A stretch of 64,000 nt of DNA from Acidobacteriales bacterium 59-55. GTDB taxonomy: Bacteria > Acidobacteriota > Terriglobia > Terriglobales > Acidobacteriaceae. How positions within the stretch are numbered: position 1 is the first letter of the stretch; the number at the start of each line of letters is the position of its first letter. The stretch lies in NCBI GenBank assembly GCA_001897435.1, contig MKSV01000008.1:248001-312000 (forward strand), read 5' to 3'. The notes beneath the pieces were generated by a model. That model made no database searches. It saw nothing but the letters and a program-made list of their open reading frames with translations, and had not been told where the DNA came from. This document shows positions 25,447-33,785 of this stretch, piece after piece. The translations under genes and the position numbers were made by a program.

Positions 25447-26059
25447 GTACTTTTACCTTGATTCCTTTGATTGACAATGAAAGGCCGTGAGCGGAGCGAT
25501 TGATGGCCTTGCGAAGGCCATTTGCCTGAGCGGTGCTGAGTAGCCCTTCTCGGAGCGCATCGGTGATGGCCTGCCGGGCGATGTCAGTCCTGCGCGTTGT
25601 CGATAAGACGTCCATGATAGAGCGCGTCACGGTCGTGACAGGCATTCCCTCATGCTGGCTGATCTCCGGCACTGTAAGGTCGGCCCGATGAATCATGATC
25701 CATTCGGGATGTTCCCGGCGGAGACGGGCGGATTTTGGAACCGTGAGATGCACCCGCGAAGGATTCACATCAGAGATGCCATAGAGGGCCAGCGCCGTCT
25801 CATGAGACAGAGCAATGCGCTCTGGTCCATGATGACTTGCTTGTGCCCACAGCACCGCTTCGCGGTATTGTGCGAGCCGGTCTGTCGGATAGTGGGCAAT
25901 CCGGTAAACGCCTCGGCTCATTCGTTCCAAGCGGCCACGCTGCCTCAACCGAGCAAGCACGGAATCTTGAATTCCCAGGGCGCGTGCTTCTTTAGACGTG
26001 AGCAGGCCATCATGTTCTTCAGCGAGTGCGTATAGCTCGTCCATGCGGGTGCGCGGCAT
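25427..26059 (-). CDS. abiEi: AbiEi-type antitoxin and autorepressor
   Basis: ATG 26059 (MPRTRMDELYALAEEH) is preferred over a TTG at 26095 that lies inside the operator. The product has 210 residues. The N-terminal winged helix-turn-helix (about 5-55: GLLTSKEARALGIQDSVLARL, then RGRLERMSRGVYRI) binds DNA. The C-terminal AbiEi domain includes ALSHETALALYGISDVNP and the region near HPEWIMIHRADL. It neutralises the AbiEii toxin, and AbiEi proteins repress their own promoter at inverted repeats. Exactly such a repeat lies at 26091-26123. A decayed second copy of this gene and operator lies at 33465-33635. Confidence 0.87.
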   Translation of the reverse strand: MPRTRMDELYALAEEHDGLLTSKEARALGIQDSVLARLRQRGRLERMSRGVYRIAHYPTDRLAQYREAVLWAQASHHGPERIALSHETALALYGISDVNPSRVHLTVPKSARLRREHPEWIMIHRADLTVPEISQHEGMPVTTVTRSIMDVLSTTRRTDIARQAITDALREGLLSTAQANGLRKAINRSAHGLSLSIKGIKVKVHDSTAS

Positions 26060-26090
26060 AAATACAGTGTGCGGCGGTGGGGGGCGAAAT

Positions 26091-26123
26091 GTCAATATGG
26101 TTCCATAATGGAACTATATTGAC
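26091..26123. promoter_or_regulatory. AbiEi operator: 33-bp inverted repeat
   Basis: The arms begin GTCAATATGGTTCCA and end TGGAACTATATTGAC, with one mismatch between arms and a 3-bp centre, 32 bp upstream of the antitoxin ATG. A -10-like TATAGT on the minus strand lies inside it, so binding would switch the promoter off. A further 13-bp palindrome (AGTCCTCAGGACT, 26124-26136) abuts it. A second 33-bp copy is at 33603-33635. Confidence 0.75.
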
Positions 26124-26161
26124 AGTCCTCAGGACTCCCGAACTCGTCTATCCTAGTTAGC

Positions 26162-26809
26162 TCAACAACAGTTCTCACCACGCATTGCGCGACTTCCTTC
26201 AATGAGCAGAATGGGCAGTGCAGCGAGTGCAGCCACCGAATCTATCCAATGGATGTGGAAGACTGCATTGATCGTCAGGCCAGCCAGCGTAAGTGCCGCG
26301 AGATAGGCGCATGTTGCTGATTGAATGGCATCCGCTGCTAAAGCTCGGCTGTTATTTAAAAGCGCTACCTTTCGTTTACCCCAGGCAAGCACTGGCATGA
26401 TAATGAGTGCCGCTATCGTGATTCCAATTCCAAGGCAACTCGTCTCCGCATGGACACCGCCAATGAGAGACGCCACTGCGGTGAAGCCAACAATGGCCGC
26501 TAGCACAAAGAGCAAAATCCCCGCCCACCTCTCAGCGCGTCTTTTGCTGAAAGAGAACGCCGGCATAAATGAAAGGAGTACAACAGTTGCCGAGATTAGC
26601 TCCACAAGGCTATCGGAACCAAAGGCCAGAAGAGCTACGCTATGCGCCTGCTGCGCTGAGTAGAGAGACACAGCGGTTTCAACCAGCATCCACACGATAG
26701 TAATGCCTTGCAGCCAAACGACTGCTGCTGGCATCGTTACCGGACGATCTTTGTCATGTTTCTTGCTGGTCATAAGCAAATCCAGTTTGGAAGCATCTAC
26801 ATCAACCAC
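26162..26809 (-). CDS. Cation diffusion facilitator-like metal transporter (short form)
   Basis: 215 residues starting at GTG 26809 and overlapping the upstream ZIP gene by 8 bp; ATG 26773 (MTSKKHDKD) is an alternative. Six hydrophobic helices are present. LLAFGSDSLVELISATVV matches the CDF helix 2 metal site (SDS..E in place of the usual HxxxD) and LAADAIQSATCAYLAALT the helix 5 site. The C-terminal cytoplasmic dimerisation domain of classical CDF proteins is missing. The end GENCC could bind metal. As the last gene of the czc operon it probably adds Zn/Co/Cd efflux across the inner membrane. Confidence 0.78.
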   Translation of the reverse strand: MVDVDASKLDLLMTSKKHDKDRPVTMPAAVVWLQGITIVWMLVETAVSLYSAQQAHSVALLAFGSDSLVELISATVVLLSFMPAFSFSKRRAERWAGILLFVLAAIVGFTAVASLIGGVHAETSCLGIGITIAALIIMPVLAWGKRKVALLNNSRALAADAIQSATCAYLAALTLAGLTINAVFHIHWIDSVAALAALPILLIEGSRAMRGENCC

Positions 26810-27512
26810 TGATTATGTCGAGAATCAAAATACTTAAAAATCCCACAAAGAAAATGGCGGTCGTGGAGGTGGTATCTTCCAGCTTATGCGCCTCCAACAG
26901 CAATTCTTCCGTCGCCAGGAAAAGGAGTGCGGCTACTCCGAAGCCAAGTGCCGCAGTGAGGAAAGGCGCTGAAAGATAGTCCAGGATGAAGGCCCCGAGA
27001 GCACTACCAATAAGTAAGAAGCACGAAACGCCTGCCGTAATTGTGAAAGCTCTCCAGCGTGAAAGCTGGCGACTTCGCAACTCTCCGATGAGTGCCAATC
27101 CAAGGGAAGCCAATTCAAGTGTCAGGGCAACAGTAAGCAGCTTTCCCTGTTTCCTTCCAGCAGCGAATCCTATGGCGATGACAATCCCGTCCAGCAATAG
27201 ATCAATTCCCGTTGCAGCGATATAGCTTTTCGGGATTGTTAGGGCGGCGTTCTTTGAAGACCCTCCGCTCTCTGTCCGCTTGAGTATCACCAGGACAATA
27301 ACTGCCAAAGAAAATCCCAGCACAGTTGGAATGGGGGAGCGCCTATGCAGCAACTCGGGAATCAACTCCACAGCAACGGCGGCGACAACCACTCCGGCTG
27401 CAAGATGCTGCATGAGGCAGCGAATGCGGTCGCTTTTTTGAGAGAAGACGGCGCAAGCAGCAGCCACAAGCGCCGCCGCCACGGGAAAGAGCGAATAGAG
27501 AACGGCGTTCAA
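26802..27512 (-). CDS. ZIP family metal transporter
   Basis: 236 residues, about eight hydrophobic helices. The pattern LMQHLAAGVVVAAVAVELIPELL in the second helix, and TGIDLLLDGIVIAIGFAAG in the middle, correspond to the HxxxE metal-binding helices of ZIP proteins, here with an Asp-rich variant (D-x-x-x-D). ZIP proteins normally import Zn or other divalent ions, so its place inside an efflux operon is unusual; it could act in reverse or supply metal at low concentration. It overlaps the CzcA start by 4 bp (ATGA) and the CDF gene by 8 bp, so all are co-translated. Confidence 0.78.
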   Translation of the reverse strand: MNAVLYSLFPVAAALVAAACAVFSQKSDRIRCLMQHLAAGVVVAAVAVELIPELLHRRSPIPTVLGFSLAVIVLVILKRTESGGSSKNAALTIPKSYIAATGIDLLLDGIVIAIGFAAGRKQGKLLTVALTLELASLGLALIGELRSRQLSRWRAFTITAGVSCFLLIGSALGAFILDYLSAPFLTAALGFGVAALLFLATEELLLEAHKLEDTTSTTAIFFVGFLSILILDIISG

Positions 27513-30500
27513 GCCTGAACTCCCTTTGCTTCACGCCGTTGTTCTACCCATTTGTAAAGCGTTGGAAGAACCAGCAATGTCAACAACGTGGAAGTTACCA
27601 GGCCGCCGATCACGACGGTAGCAAGCGGCCGCTGGACTTCGGCTCCGGCTCCGTGGGAAACGGCCATCGGGATAAATCCGAGACTGGCGACGAGTGCTGT
27701 CATCAGGACGGGGCGTAGTCGCGTCAGCGCGCCTTGCTCCACGGCCTCTTCAATAGGACAACCTTTCTGCCTCAGCTCGCGGATATACGTCAGAAGAACA
27801 ATGCCATTCAGAACCGCAATGCCAAACAGTGCGATGAATCCGACCCCTGCGGAAATACTGAATGGCAATCCGCGCACAAGCAGGGCTAGAATGCCGCCCG
27901 TTGCCGCCAGCGGAATGTTCAGGAAGATAAGCAACGCCGGAAAGGTAGCTTGAAAATTGAAATAGAGCAAAACGAAGATGAGCGTCAGCGCAGCAGGCAC
28001 TACAATCATTAGTCTTTGACTTGCACTTTTAAGCTGCTCGAATTGGCCGCTCCATTCCAATTGGTACCCGCTTGGAATTTTGATCTGGGTGGCGATTGCC
28101 TGTTTGGCAGCGCTGACGAAGCTGGCAAGATCACGTCCGCGAACATTTACCTCCACGCTGATCCGTCTCTGACCACCCTCGCGGCTGATTTGCGCTGGGC
28201 CATCCTCTTCCTGAATGTCGGCGAGTTGAGCAAGCGGGATGAAATGTCCTTCATTGTCACCTACCCGCAAATTTCCGATTGCTTCATCCGTGGCACGCTG
28301 CTGCTCAGGAAAGCGGACCTGCAAAGCGAAGCGTCGATTACCTTCCACTATCTCGCCTACAGTTTTGCCTCCAATAGCTTGAATTGTGTCCAACACATCT
28401 GAGGCATCCAGGCCGTGACGTGCAAGTGCATCGCGACGAAGTCGGAGGCGCAAATAAGGCAGACCTGCAACCCGTTCGGCGCGCACATCGGCCGCCCCGG
28501 GGATTTTCTGGACAACTGCCGCGATCTGATCGGCCTTCTGCCGCAAGGTGTCCAAGTTATCTCCGAACAGCTTGATTGCAATATCACTGCGCGAACCGCC
28601 TTCCATCAATTCCTGCATTCGCATCTGGATTGGCTGCGAAAAGCTGTATACCGCTCCTGGCGCCTCCTCGCCCAACCGTTTCTTCATCGCAGCAATAAGA
28701 TCGTTTTTGCTGCGTTTCACGGGCCATTGCTCGGTCGGCTTCAACATCACATACACATCGCTCTGGTCGATAGCCATTGGATCGGTGGCAACCTCCGGGC
28801 TTCCGGTCCTACTAAAGACGTGAGACACTTCCGGAAATTCACGGAGTACCGTTTCGACAATTTGGTTGCCATGCAACGATTCGGTGATGGAGATTCCCGG
28901 AACCCTGTACATCTGTACAAGTATCGAACCCTCATCGAGAGACGGAATAAACACAGCACCCAAAAATGGAATAGCAAACAATGAAGCCAAAAAGATTCCC
29001 AGGGCGATGCCGCCAGTCCAAAAGGGTGAGCGTAATGCCCGCTTGAGAGCTGGCCGGTAGAAGTGGTCTGCCTTCCGCATCAGCCAGGTGTGTTCTTTTT
29101 TTGGATGCTTGGGAAGCGCATACCAGCCGAGTACAGGCATCACTGTAAGCGCGATGACGAGCGATGCCAAAAGAGCAAACAGGACGGTTACCGCCATGGG
29201 CTTGAACATCTTGCCCTCGACGCCGCTCAGTGTCAGGATCGGAACATAAACCAGAACAATAATAAGGACACCGAAGAAGATGGGCTTTGCCACTTCACGC
29301 GCGGCAGAACCAAAGACACTTTCCAGATCTTCGTCCGGTTTGCGGTGATGGAGCCGACGCAGGATATTTTCGATGATAACGACCGAACCATCTACAATTA
29401 GTCCGAAGTCGAGGGCACCAAGACTCATCAGGTTACCGGAGATATTGGCTTGGACCATGCCAATAAATGCGGCCAGCATGGATAATGGAATCGCAAGTGA
29501 AACAATGATGCCGGCCCTGAAGCTACCGAGCAGCAGAAGCAGGACCGCGATGACCAACAAGCCTCCTTCAATCAGGTTTCGAGTGACCGTGTGAATCGTT
29601 CGGTTAACGAGATCTGTACGGTCATAAAGTGGCACAATGCGTACACCTGGCGGCAAAGTTTTTTGGATCTCAGCCAAACTGTCTTTTACTCGAATGGCGA
29701 CGGCCCGGGAATTGTCACCAACCAACATCATGGATACGCCTAAAACAATTTCCCCCTTTCCATCCTCAGTCGCAAATCCATTACGGACCATTGGGGCATA
29801 CTGGACATTGCCAATGTTCCGTATGAAGATGGGAGTCCCGGTAGGTGAGTTGCCCACCACAATGTTTTCAATATCTGACAGGCTTCCGATCAGTCCCTCT
29901 CCGCGGATAAGCGACTGTTGCTCAGAATGTTCAATGTAGGCACCTCCTGAGTTCGCATTATTTTTGGAGAGAGCTTCAATGACACGTCGAAGGGGAATGT
30001 GATACCCCGTGAGCTTGTCGTTATCGACTGCCACCTGATATGTCTTGAGTTCTCCTCCCTGGCTGTTCACTTCGACAATGCCTGACACCTGACGCAACTT
30101 CGGTGCGATGTCCCAATCGAGAATCGTTCTCAATTCCATCGGACTGCGCCCAGAGCCAGTCACGTTGAATTGATAGATTTCTCCCAGGCCGGTAGAAATG
30201 GGTCCCATTTCCGGAACGCCTACGGTGGCTGGAATTGCTTCCTTTGCTTGCGGCAGCCTTTCGTTGACAAGGTTCCTGCAAAAGTAGGTGTCCATGCCGT
30301 CCTTAAAGTAGATAGCAACATAGGACAATCCGTACTTCGATGTTGACTGAATGTGCGTGACTCCAGGCAGCCCGCTCATCGCCAGTTCAACAGGAAATGA
30401 AATCAGTTGCTCGACTTCCAGTGGAGACAGACTGGGAGCACGCGTGAGAACAAGTACCTGGTTCGGCGTAATGTCTGGCTCGGCGTCCATCGGAAGGTTA

Positions 30501-30592
30501 CGAAGCGAAACGACGCCAAGCACGATGACAAACACAGTAGCTAACAGCACAAGAACACGATAACGAAGGGCGGCTTCAACAAGACGATCCAT
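27509..30592 (-). CDS. czcA: CzcA-type heavy-metal RND efflux pump
   Basis: 1027 residues, the usual size. The proton-pathway helix 4 signature is complete: LDFGLIVDGSVVIIEN with Asp395, Asp401 and Glu408, the arrangement of the Zn/Co/Cd group (HME1) rather than the Cu/Ag group. Two large periplasmic loops, 12 membrane helices and the N-terminal VVSLRNLPMDAEPDITPNQV are standard. It pumps divalent ions through a tripartite complex with the adaptor and outer-membrane factor encoded just upstream. Its ATG overlaps the adaptor stop by 1 bp. Confidence 0.93.
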   Translation of the reverse strand: MDRLVEAALRYRVLVLLATVFVIVLGVVSLRNLPMDAEPDITPNQVLVLTRAPSLSPLEVEQLISFPVELAMSGLPGVTHIQSTSKYGLSYVAIYFKDGMDTYFCRNLVNERLPQAKEAIPATVGVPEMGPISTGLGEIYQFNVTGSGRSPMELRTILDWDIAPKLRQVSGIVEVNSQGGELKTYQVAVDNDKLTGYHIPLRRVIEALSKNNANSGGAYIEHSEQQSLIRGEGLIGSLSDIENIVVGNSPTGTPIFIRNIGNVQYAPMVRNGFATEDGKGEIVLGVSMMLVGDNSRAVAIRVKDSLAEIQKTLPPGVRIVPLYDRTDLVNRTIHTVTRNLIEGGLLVIAVLLLLLGSFRAGIIVSLAIPLSMLAAFIGMVQANISGNLMSLGALDFGLIVDGSVVIIENILRRLHHRKPDEDLESVFGSAAREVAKPIFFGVLIIVLVYVPILTLSGVEGKMFKPMAVTVLFALLASLVIALTVMPVLGWYALPKHPKKEHTWLMRKADHFYRPALKRALRSPFWTGGIALGIFLASLFAIPFLGAVFIPSLDEGSILVQMYRVPGISITESLHGNQIVETVLREFPEVSHVFSRTGSPEVATDPMAIDQSDVYVMLKPTEQWPVKRSKNDLIAAMKKRLGEEAPGAVYSFSQPIQMRMQELMEGGSRSDIAIKLFGDNLDTLRQKADQIAAVVQKIPGAADVRAERVAGLPYLRLRLRRDALARHGLDASDVLDTIQAIGGKTVGEIVEGNRRFALQVRFPEQQRATDEAIGNLRVGDNEGHFIPLAQLADIQEEDGPAQISREGGQRRISVEVNVRGRDLASFVSAAKQAIATQIKIPSGYQLEWSGQFEQLKSASQRLMIVVPAALTLIFVLLYFNFQATFPALLIFLNIPLAATGGILALLVRGLPFSISAGVGFIALFGIAVLNGIVLLTYIRELRQKGCPIEEAVEQGALTRLRPVLMTALVASLGFIPMAVSHGAGAEVQRPLATVVIGGLVTSTLLTLLVLPTLYKWVEQRREAKGVQA

Positions 30593-31785
30593 TAGTCGTT
30601 ATCCCCCATGCTTCCACCCGCGAGGATGGACTTAAGATGAAACGCTCCTTGTGTCACCACCGGTTCGCCACTGGAAAGTCCACTCACGATTTCGGTCAAG
30701 TCGCCAACTGTGGTCCCTTTTTCCACCTCGCGCGCTTCAAATTGAGTAGGCGTTTTGCGGATGAAAACGACATTCTTTCCTTCCACTTCCTGAAGAGCGC
30801 TTGTTGGTACTGCTATGGCCCGCTTGCTGAATGTTGTAGGAAGGTCGATATTGGCGAACATATCTGTTTTCAATAGAAACTCAGGGTTTGCCACATCACA
30901 GCGAACACGGGCCGTCCTGGTCTGCGGGTCGATCACATCGCTGATGTAAGCGACTCGACCCTGAAAGGAACGATTCGGGTAGGTGTCTACCGTGATGAAA
31001 GCGTTCTGCCCAACGCGCACTTTCCCCAGATCCTTTTCGTACACTTCAGCTTGTACCCAGACGTGCGAAAGATTGGCGACCGTGAATACGGGGCGCGCGG
31101 CATCCACAACATCTCCAGGTGAGGCTTGCGCCTTGATGACCACACCAGATAAAGGGGCTTTGAGGGAGGTAAGCAGAGTTCCACCGATCTTGTTATCCGA
31201 CACCCCAAAGCGGCGTAATTTCTGGTGTATGCCTTCTATGACAGCCTGTTGCGAACGGATATTGGCTTCAATTTCATTCTCTGACGCTTTACTCGATTCA
31301 TAGTCCTTTTCTGCCCCTGCCCCAATATCGGCAAGCCGGCGGCTGCGTCCAGCCTGGCGAGTGGCTGGAATTAACTGCGCCTTCATGCGCTCCAAGTCAG
31401 CGCGTGCAGATAGCTCCTGTGCAACCAATTCTCCAGCTTCGACGTTGTCGAAGGTGGCGAGAATCTGTCCTGCTTCAACCCTGTCGCCAACTTTTGCGCG
31501 GACTTCCAGGATGCGCCCTTGCGCCAACGGACTCACTAAAGCAACGCGGCTGTCAATCGGCTGAACCGTGCCGGTGACCTTCAGATATTGCGTGAGTTGC
31601 TTTACTTCAGCAGGTGAGATAGTCAGCCCAATGTGGTTTTGGGCGGAGATCGTCATATCGACCATATCCGCCTTGCTCGTGGACTGCTCCTGAGAGGAAG
31701 ATATTTCCTTATCTTCGTTGGTGTGCTTGTTGCAACCGGTTATGGCAAATGTGCCGCATAGAAACAACAAAATTAGGCTCTTCAT
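30592..31785 (-). CDS. czcB: CzcB-type periplasmic adaptor (membrane fusion) lipoprotein
   Basis: 397 residues. A lipobox (AITGC, Cys18) gives a lipid-anchored N-terminus. The lipoyl/hairpin/beta-barrel order of RND adaptors follows: VSPLAQGRILEVRAKVGDRVEAGQ for the lipoyl half, a coiled-coil hairpin at about 120-200, then LKAPLSGVVIKAQASPGDVV and the barrel AFITVDTYPNRSFQGRVAYI. It bridges CzcA and CzcC. It overlaps CzcC by 4 bp. No metal-binding His-rich N-terminal extension is present apart from the short NKHTNEDKE. Confidence 0.92.
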   Translation of the reverse strand: MKSLILLFLCGTFAITGCNKHTNEDKEISSSQEQSTSKADMVDMTISAQNHIGLTISPAEVKQLTQYLKVTGTVQPIDSRVALVSPLAQGRILEVRAKVGDRVEAGQILATFDNVEAGELVAQELSARADLERMKAQLIPATRQAGRSRRLADIGAGAEKDYESSKASENEIEANIRSQQAVIEGIHQKLRRFGVSDNKIGGTLLTSLKAPLSGVVIKAQASPGDVVDAARPVFTVANLSHVWVQAEVYEKDLGKVRVGQNAFITVDTYPNRSFQGRVAYISDVIDPQTRTARVRCDVANPEFLLKTDMFANIDLPTTFSKRAIAVPTSALQEVEGKNVVFIRKTPTQFEAREVEKGTTVGDLTEIVSGLSSGEPVVTQGAFHLKSILAGGSMGDND

Positions 31786-33077
31786 GGTAGGTTTCCTCCC
31801 ACAGCACGCTCAATCTCGGCCCTGCTTCGGGCAGCATCAGCTTGCGCGTCGATGTAAGCCAACTGTGTATCGACCAAACGGCGTTGCTCATTGAGAACGT
31901 CCAGAAGCCGTAGTTGGCCGAGTTTATACGCTTCGCGGATAACGGAAAGGTTGGCGCTTGACGGACTTAGTACGCCGCTCTGAAGCATCTGCAAGGAATC
32001 GGATGCAGTGCGCCAGCGCCGATATGCCGACTCCACTTCTATTGGAATAGTTTTCTCAAGATATTCCTGGTGCAGGCGAGCGCCAGAGGTGCGGGCTGTT
32101 GCCGCCTGTACATTGCCGACTCCGCTCCGGCTAGTTCGCAATGGGATGGAAACGCCGAAGCTGAGAATATCAACTTGGTCTCGGATAGGGCTTGGTGCTC
32201 CACTGCTGGTCAAGCCGAACAGTCCATCGAATTGGCTGTGCTGCCTGGTATAACCTGCGGACAAAGTCAGGTCCGGTTTGGCGTTCGCCTTTGCAAGTTC
32301 TACGCTTGCTGCTTGCTGCTCCTCTTCAAGACGCGCTGTTTTAAGGTCTGCCCGATTCTCCAGCGCTTTTTGTTGCAGTTCATCCAGTCGAAGCGGTGTT
32401 GGAGCAGGAAAGATAGCATCCGGAATTAGAGTGCCACTGCTGAAGCCAGCAAGACGGCGCAGCTCAAATTCGGCAGATGTAAGGCGACTCTGAGCACTCA
32501 TCCGCGAGACTTCGGCTTGACTGACTTCAACCTTGAGCAGCCCCGCTTCGAGTGGAGCAACATCACCTTCTTTGACTCGCGCCTCGGTGAGTCTCAGGGT
32601 TTCCTGGTTGAAGGCAATAAGGTCACTGAGGAGCTTGACTTTGTGGCGCTCCGCGATCACCTGGGCATAGGCTGCTTTGATCTCATAGGCAAGTTCCGCA
32701 GTTCGCCCCTGTAGTTCGGCTTCCGCCAGACCAACCGAGAACTCGGCGACACGGATGCGCTTCCCGCGCTTTCCGAACGTCTCAATGGGCTGGGAATACT
32801 CTCCGCCGTATTGCTCCTCGCCAACTGTGCCGAGCGGCTTCCCAGTTGCCCCATTTAGCCCAAGCGTTGGCGCTGGCCGCACTCCAGCTTGTCGCGCGAG
32901 ACCCTTCGCCTCTGCGATCCGCTCTCGAACAGCAGCCAAATCCTTATTATTCGCAATCCCTGCTCGCACAATGTCGTCTACCGTAGATACAGTTGACGGC
33001 GTTTGCTGTGCTCCCAGCAATGAAGCTGAAAGCAATAGCGCGCACAGAGAGAAGATATGTCTCCCTCGCATACACAA
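31782..33077 (-). CDS. czcC: CzcC-type TolC family outer-membrane factor
   Basis: 431 residues with a signal peptide (LLLSASLLGAQQ). Two outer-membrane-efflux-protein repeats of long coiled coils are visible (e.g. ADLKTARLEEEQQAASVELAKA and ERHKVKLLSDLIAFNQETLRL), each with a short beta segment (DLTLSAGYTRQHS, SFGVSIPLRTS). It forms the outer-membrane channel of the Czc pump and is the first pump gene in this minus-strand operon, downstream of a small Cys-rich secreted protein. Confidence 0.92.
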   Translation of the reverse strand: MCMRGRHIFSLCALLLSASLLGAQQTPSTVSTVDDIVRAGIANNKDLAAVRERIAEAKGLARQAGVRPAPTLGLNGATGKPLGTVGEEQYGGEYSQPIETFGKRGKRIRVAEFSVGLAEAELQGRTAELAYEIKAAYAQVIAERHKVKLLSDLIAFNQETLRLTEARVKEGDVAPLEAGLLKVEVSQAEVSRMSAQSRLTSAEFELRRLAGFSSGTLIPDAIFPAPTPLRLDELQQKALENRADLKTARLEEEQQAASVELAKANAKPDLTLSAGYTRQHSQFDGLFGLTSSGAPSPIRDQVDILSFGVSIPLRTSRSGVGNVQAATARTSGARLHQEYLEKTIPIEVESAYRRWRTASDSLQMLQSGVLSPSSANLSVIREAYKLGQLRLLDVLNEQRRLVDTQLAYIDAQADAARSRAEIERAVGGNLP

Positions 33078-33116
33078 CTCCTAGATTATTTTTGAAAACT
33101 GAGTTCCAACTGATGT

Positions 33117-33422
33117 CTAGGAAAGTTGGGGAGGGTGGTCGATAGAAGACGGAGCAAGCAATGGCTGCTCAACGGCTTCTTCGCGGGGAGCCGGAACAGT
33201 CAATACCTGAGGGGCAAGTGCGGCTCGCTTTACTACAATGAGATGTGCGCAGCAGCACAGGCAGTTATCACCGGAGGTTGGGCCTTGGTGCTTATGCTGA
33301 CTCTGCGATTGTGAGACGTAGCAGTCCGAATTAGGCAAAAGGTCACACGCAAACACTTCCACGGCTGTAAACAGCACGAGAAAGATTGCGGTAAGGCGAA
33401 GCGCCCTGGACCAAAGACCCAT
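33117..33422 (-). CDS. Small secreted Cys/His-rich protein at the head of the czc operon
   Basis: 101 residues; I do not recognise a named family. A hydrophobic signal (ALRLTAIFLVLFTAVEVFAC) is followed by a short region with SQHKHQG and the Cys cluster GDNCLCCCAHLIV, then a Pro-rich tail. It lies 39 bp upstream of czcC in the same direction. The Cys/His composition suggests periplasmic metal binding or sensing for the pump, which is inference. The segment from here to the methyltransferase (33423-33785) contains only the abiEi remnant, the second operator copy and a small direct repeat. Confidence 0.6.
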   Translation of the reverse strand: MGLWSRALRLTAIFLVLFTAVEVFACDLLPNSDCYVSQSQSQHKHQGPTSGDNCLCCCAHLIVVKRAALAPQVLTVPAPREEAVEQPLLAPSSIDHPPQLS

Positions 33423-33464
33423 ACGTTCATATTGCCACAGATTGGCTCGTTAGAGAGTGATAGT

Positions 33465-33600
33465 GCCTTTGACCATGACGATAGAAGCCCTTCCCGAGAT
33501 GACTATGGATAACGATTTCATGCACCGTAAGATCGGCCCAAAGGAACCCATGATCCATTCGGGTTGTCACAGTTCAAGCGTATGCTGCGGTGATGTCGTG
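33465..33600 (-). pseudogene. Decayed abiEi fragment
   Basis: The plus-strand block CATGATCCATTCGGG at 33549-33563 is identical to 25694-25708 inside the intact abiEi gene. GCACCGTAAGATCGGCCC at 33522-33539 matches 25669-25686 at 16 of 18 bases, with nearly the same spacing (27 versus 25 bp). Similarity appears to continue toward 33470. The distance from the block to the operator is 40 bp here against 383 bp in the intact gene, so about 340 bp have been deleted. No open frame remains. Confidence 0.6.
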
Positions 33601-33602
33601 AC

Positions 33603-33635
33603 GTCAATATAGTTCCACTATGGAATGATATTGAC
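33603..33635. promoter_or_regulatory. Second copy of the 33-bp AbiEi-type inverted repeat
   Basis: Same length as the operator at 26091-26123 and identical at 28 of 33 positions, including the first eight (GTCAATAT) and last eight (ATATTGAC) bases. The arms differ from each other at two positions. It sits directly in front of the abiEi remnant, as in the intact locus. AbiEi from the intact copy could still bind here, between the czc and methyltransferase operons. Confidence 0.68.
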
Positions 33636-33664
33636 ATAAATGAAGTCCCTGAATTTCTCCACTG

Positions 33665-33685
33665 TGGGAGTCAATTTGGGAGTCA
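33665..33685. repeat. Short direct repeat, possible old integration junction
   Basis: Two copies of TGGGAGTCA start 12 bp apart (33665 and 33677). Their form resembles the tandem repeat beside the tRNA fragment at 18474. With the truncated abiE copy next to it, this may mark an older insertion or recombination point. Confidence 0.3.
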
Positions 33686-33785
33686 TAGAATGACCAAAAA
33701 CTGAAATTGGAGAGCAGGCCAGCAAACTTCCTGGAGCTGATTTCCGCGAACCTCGCAACGCAGATGGCAGAATTAGCATAAGACG

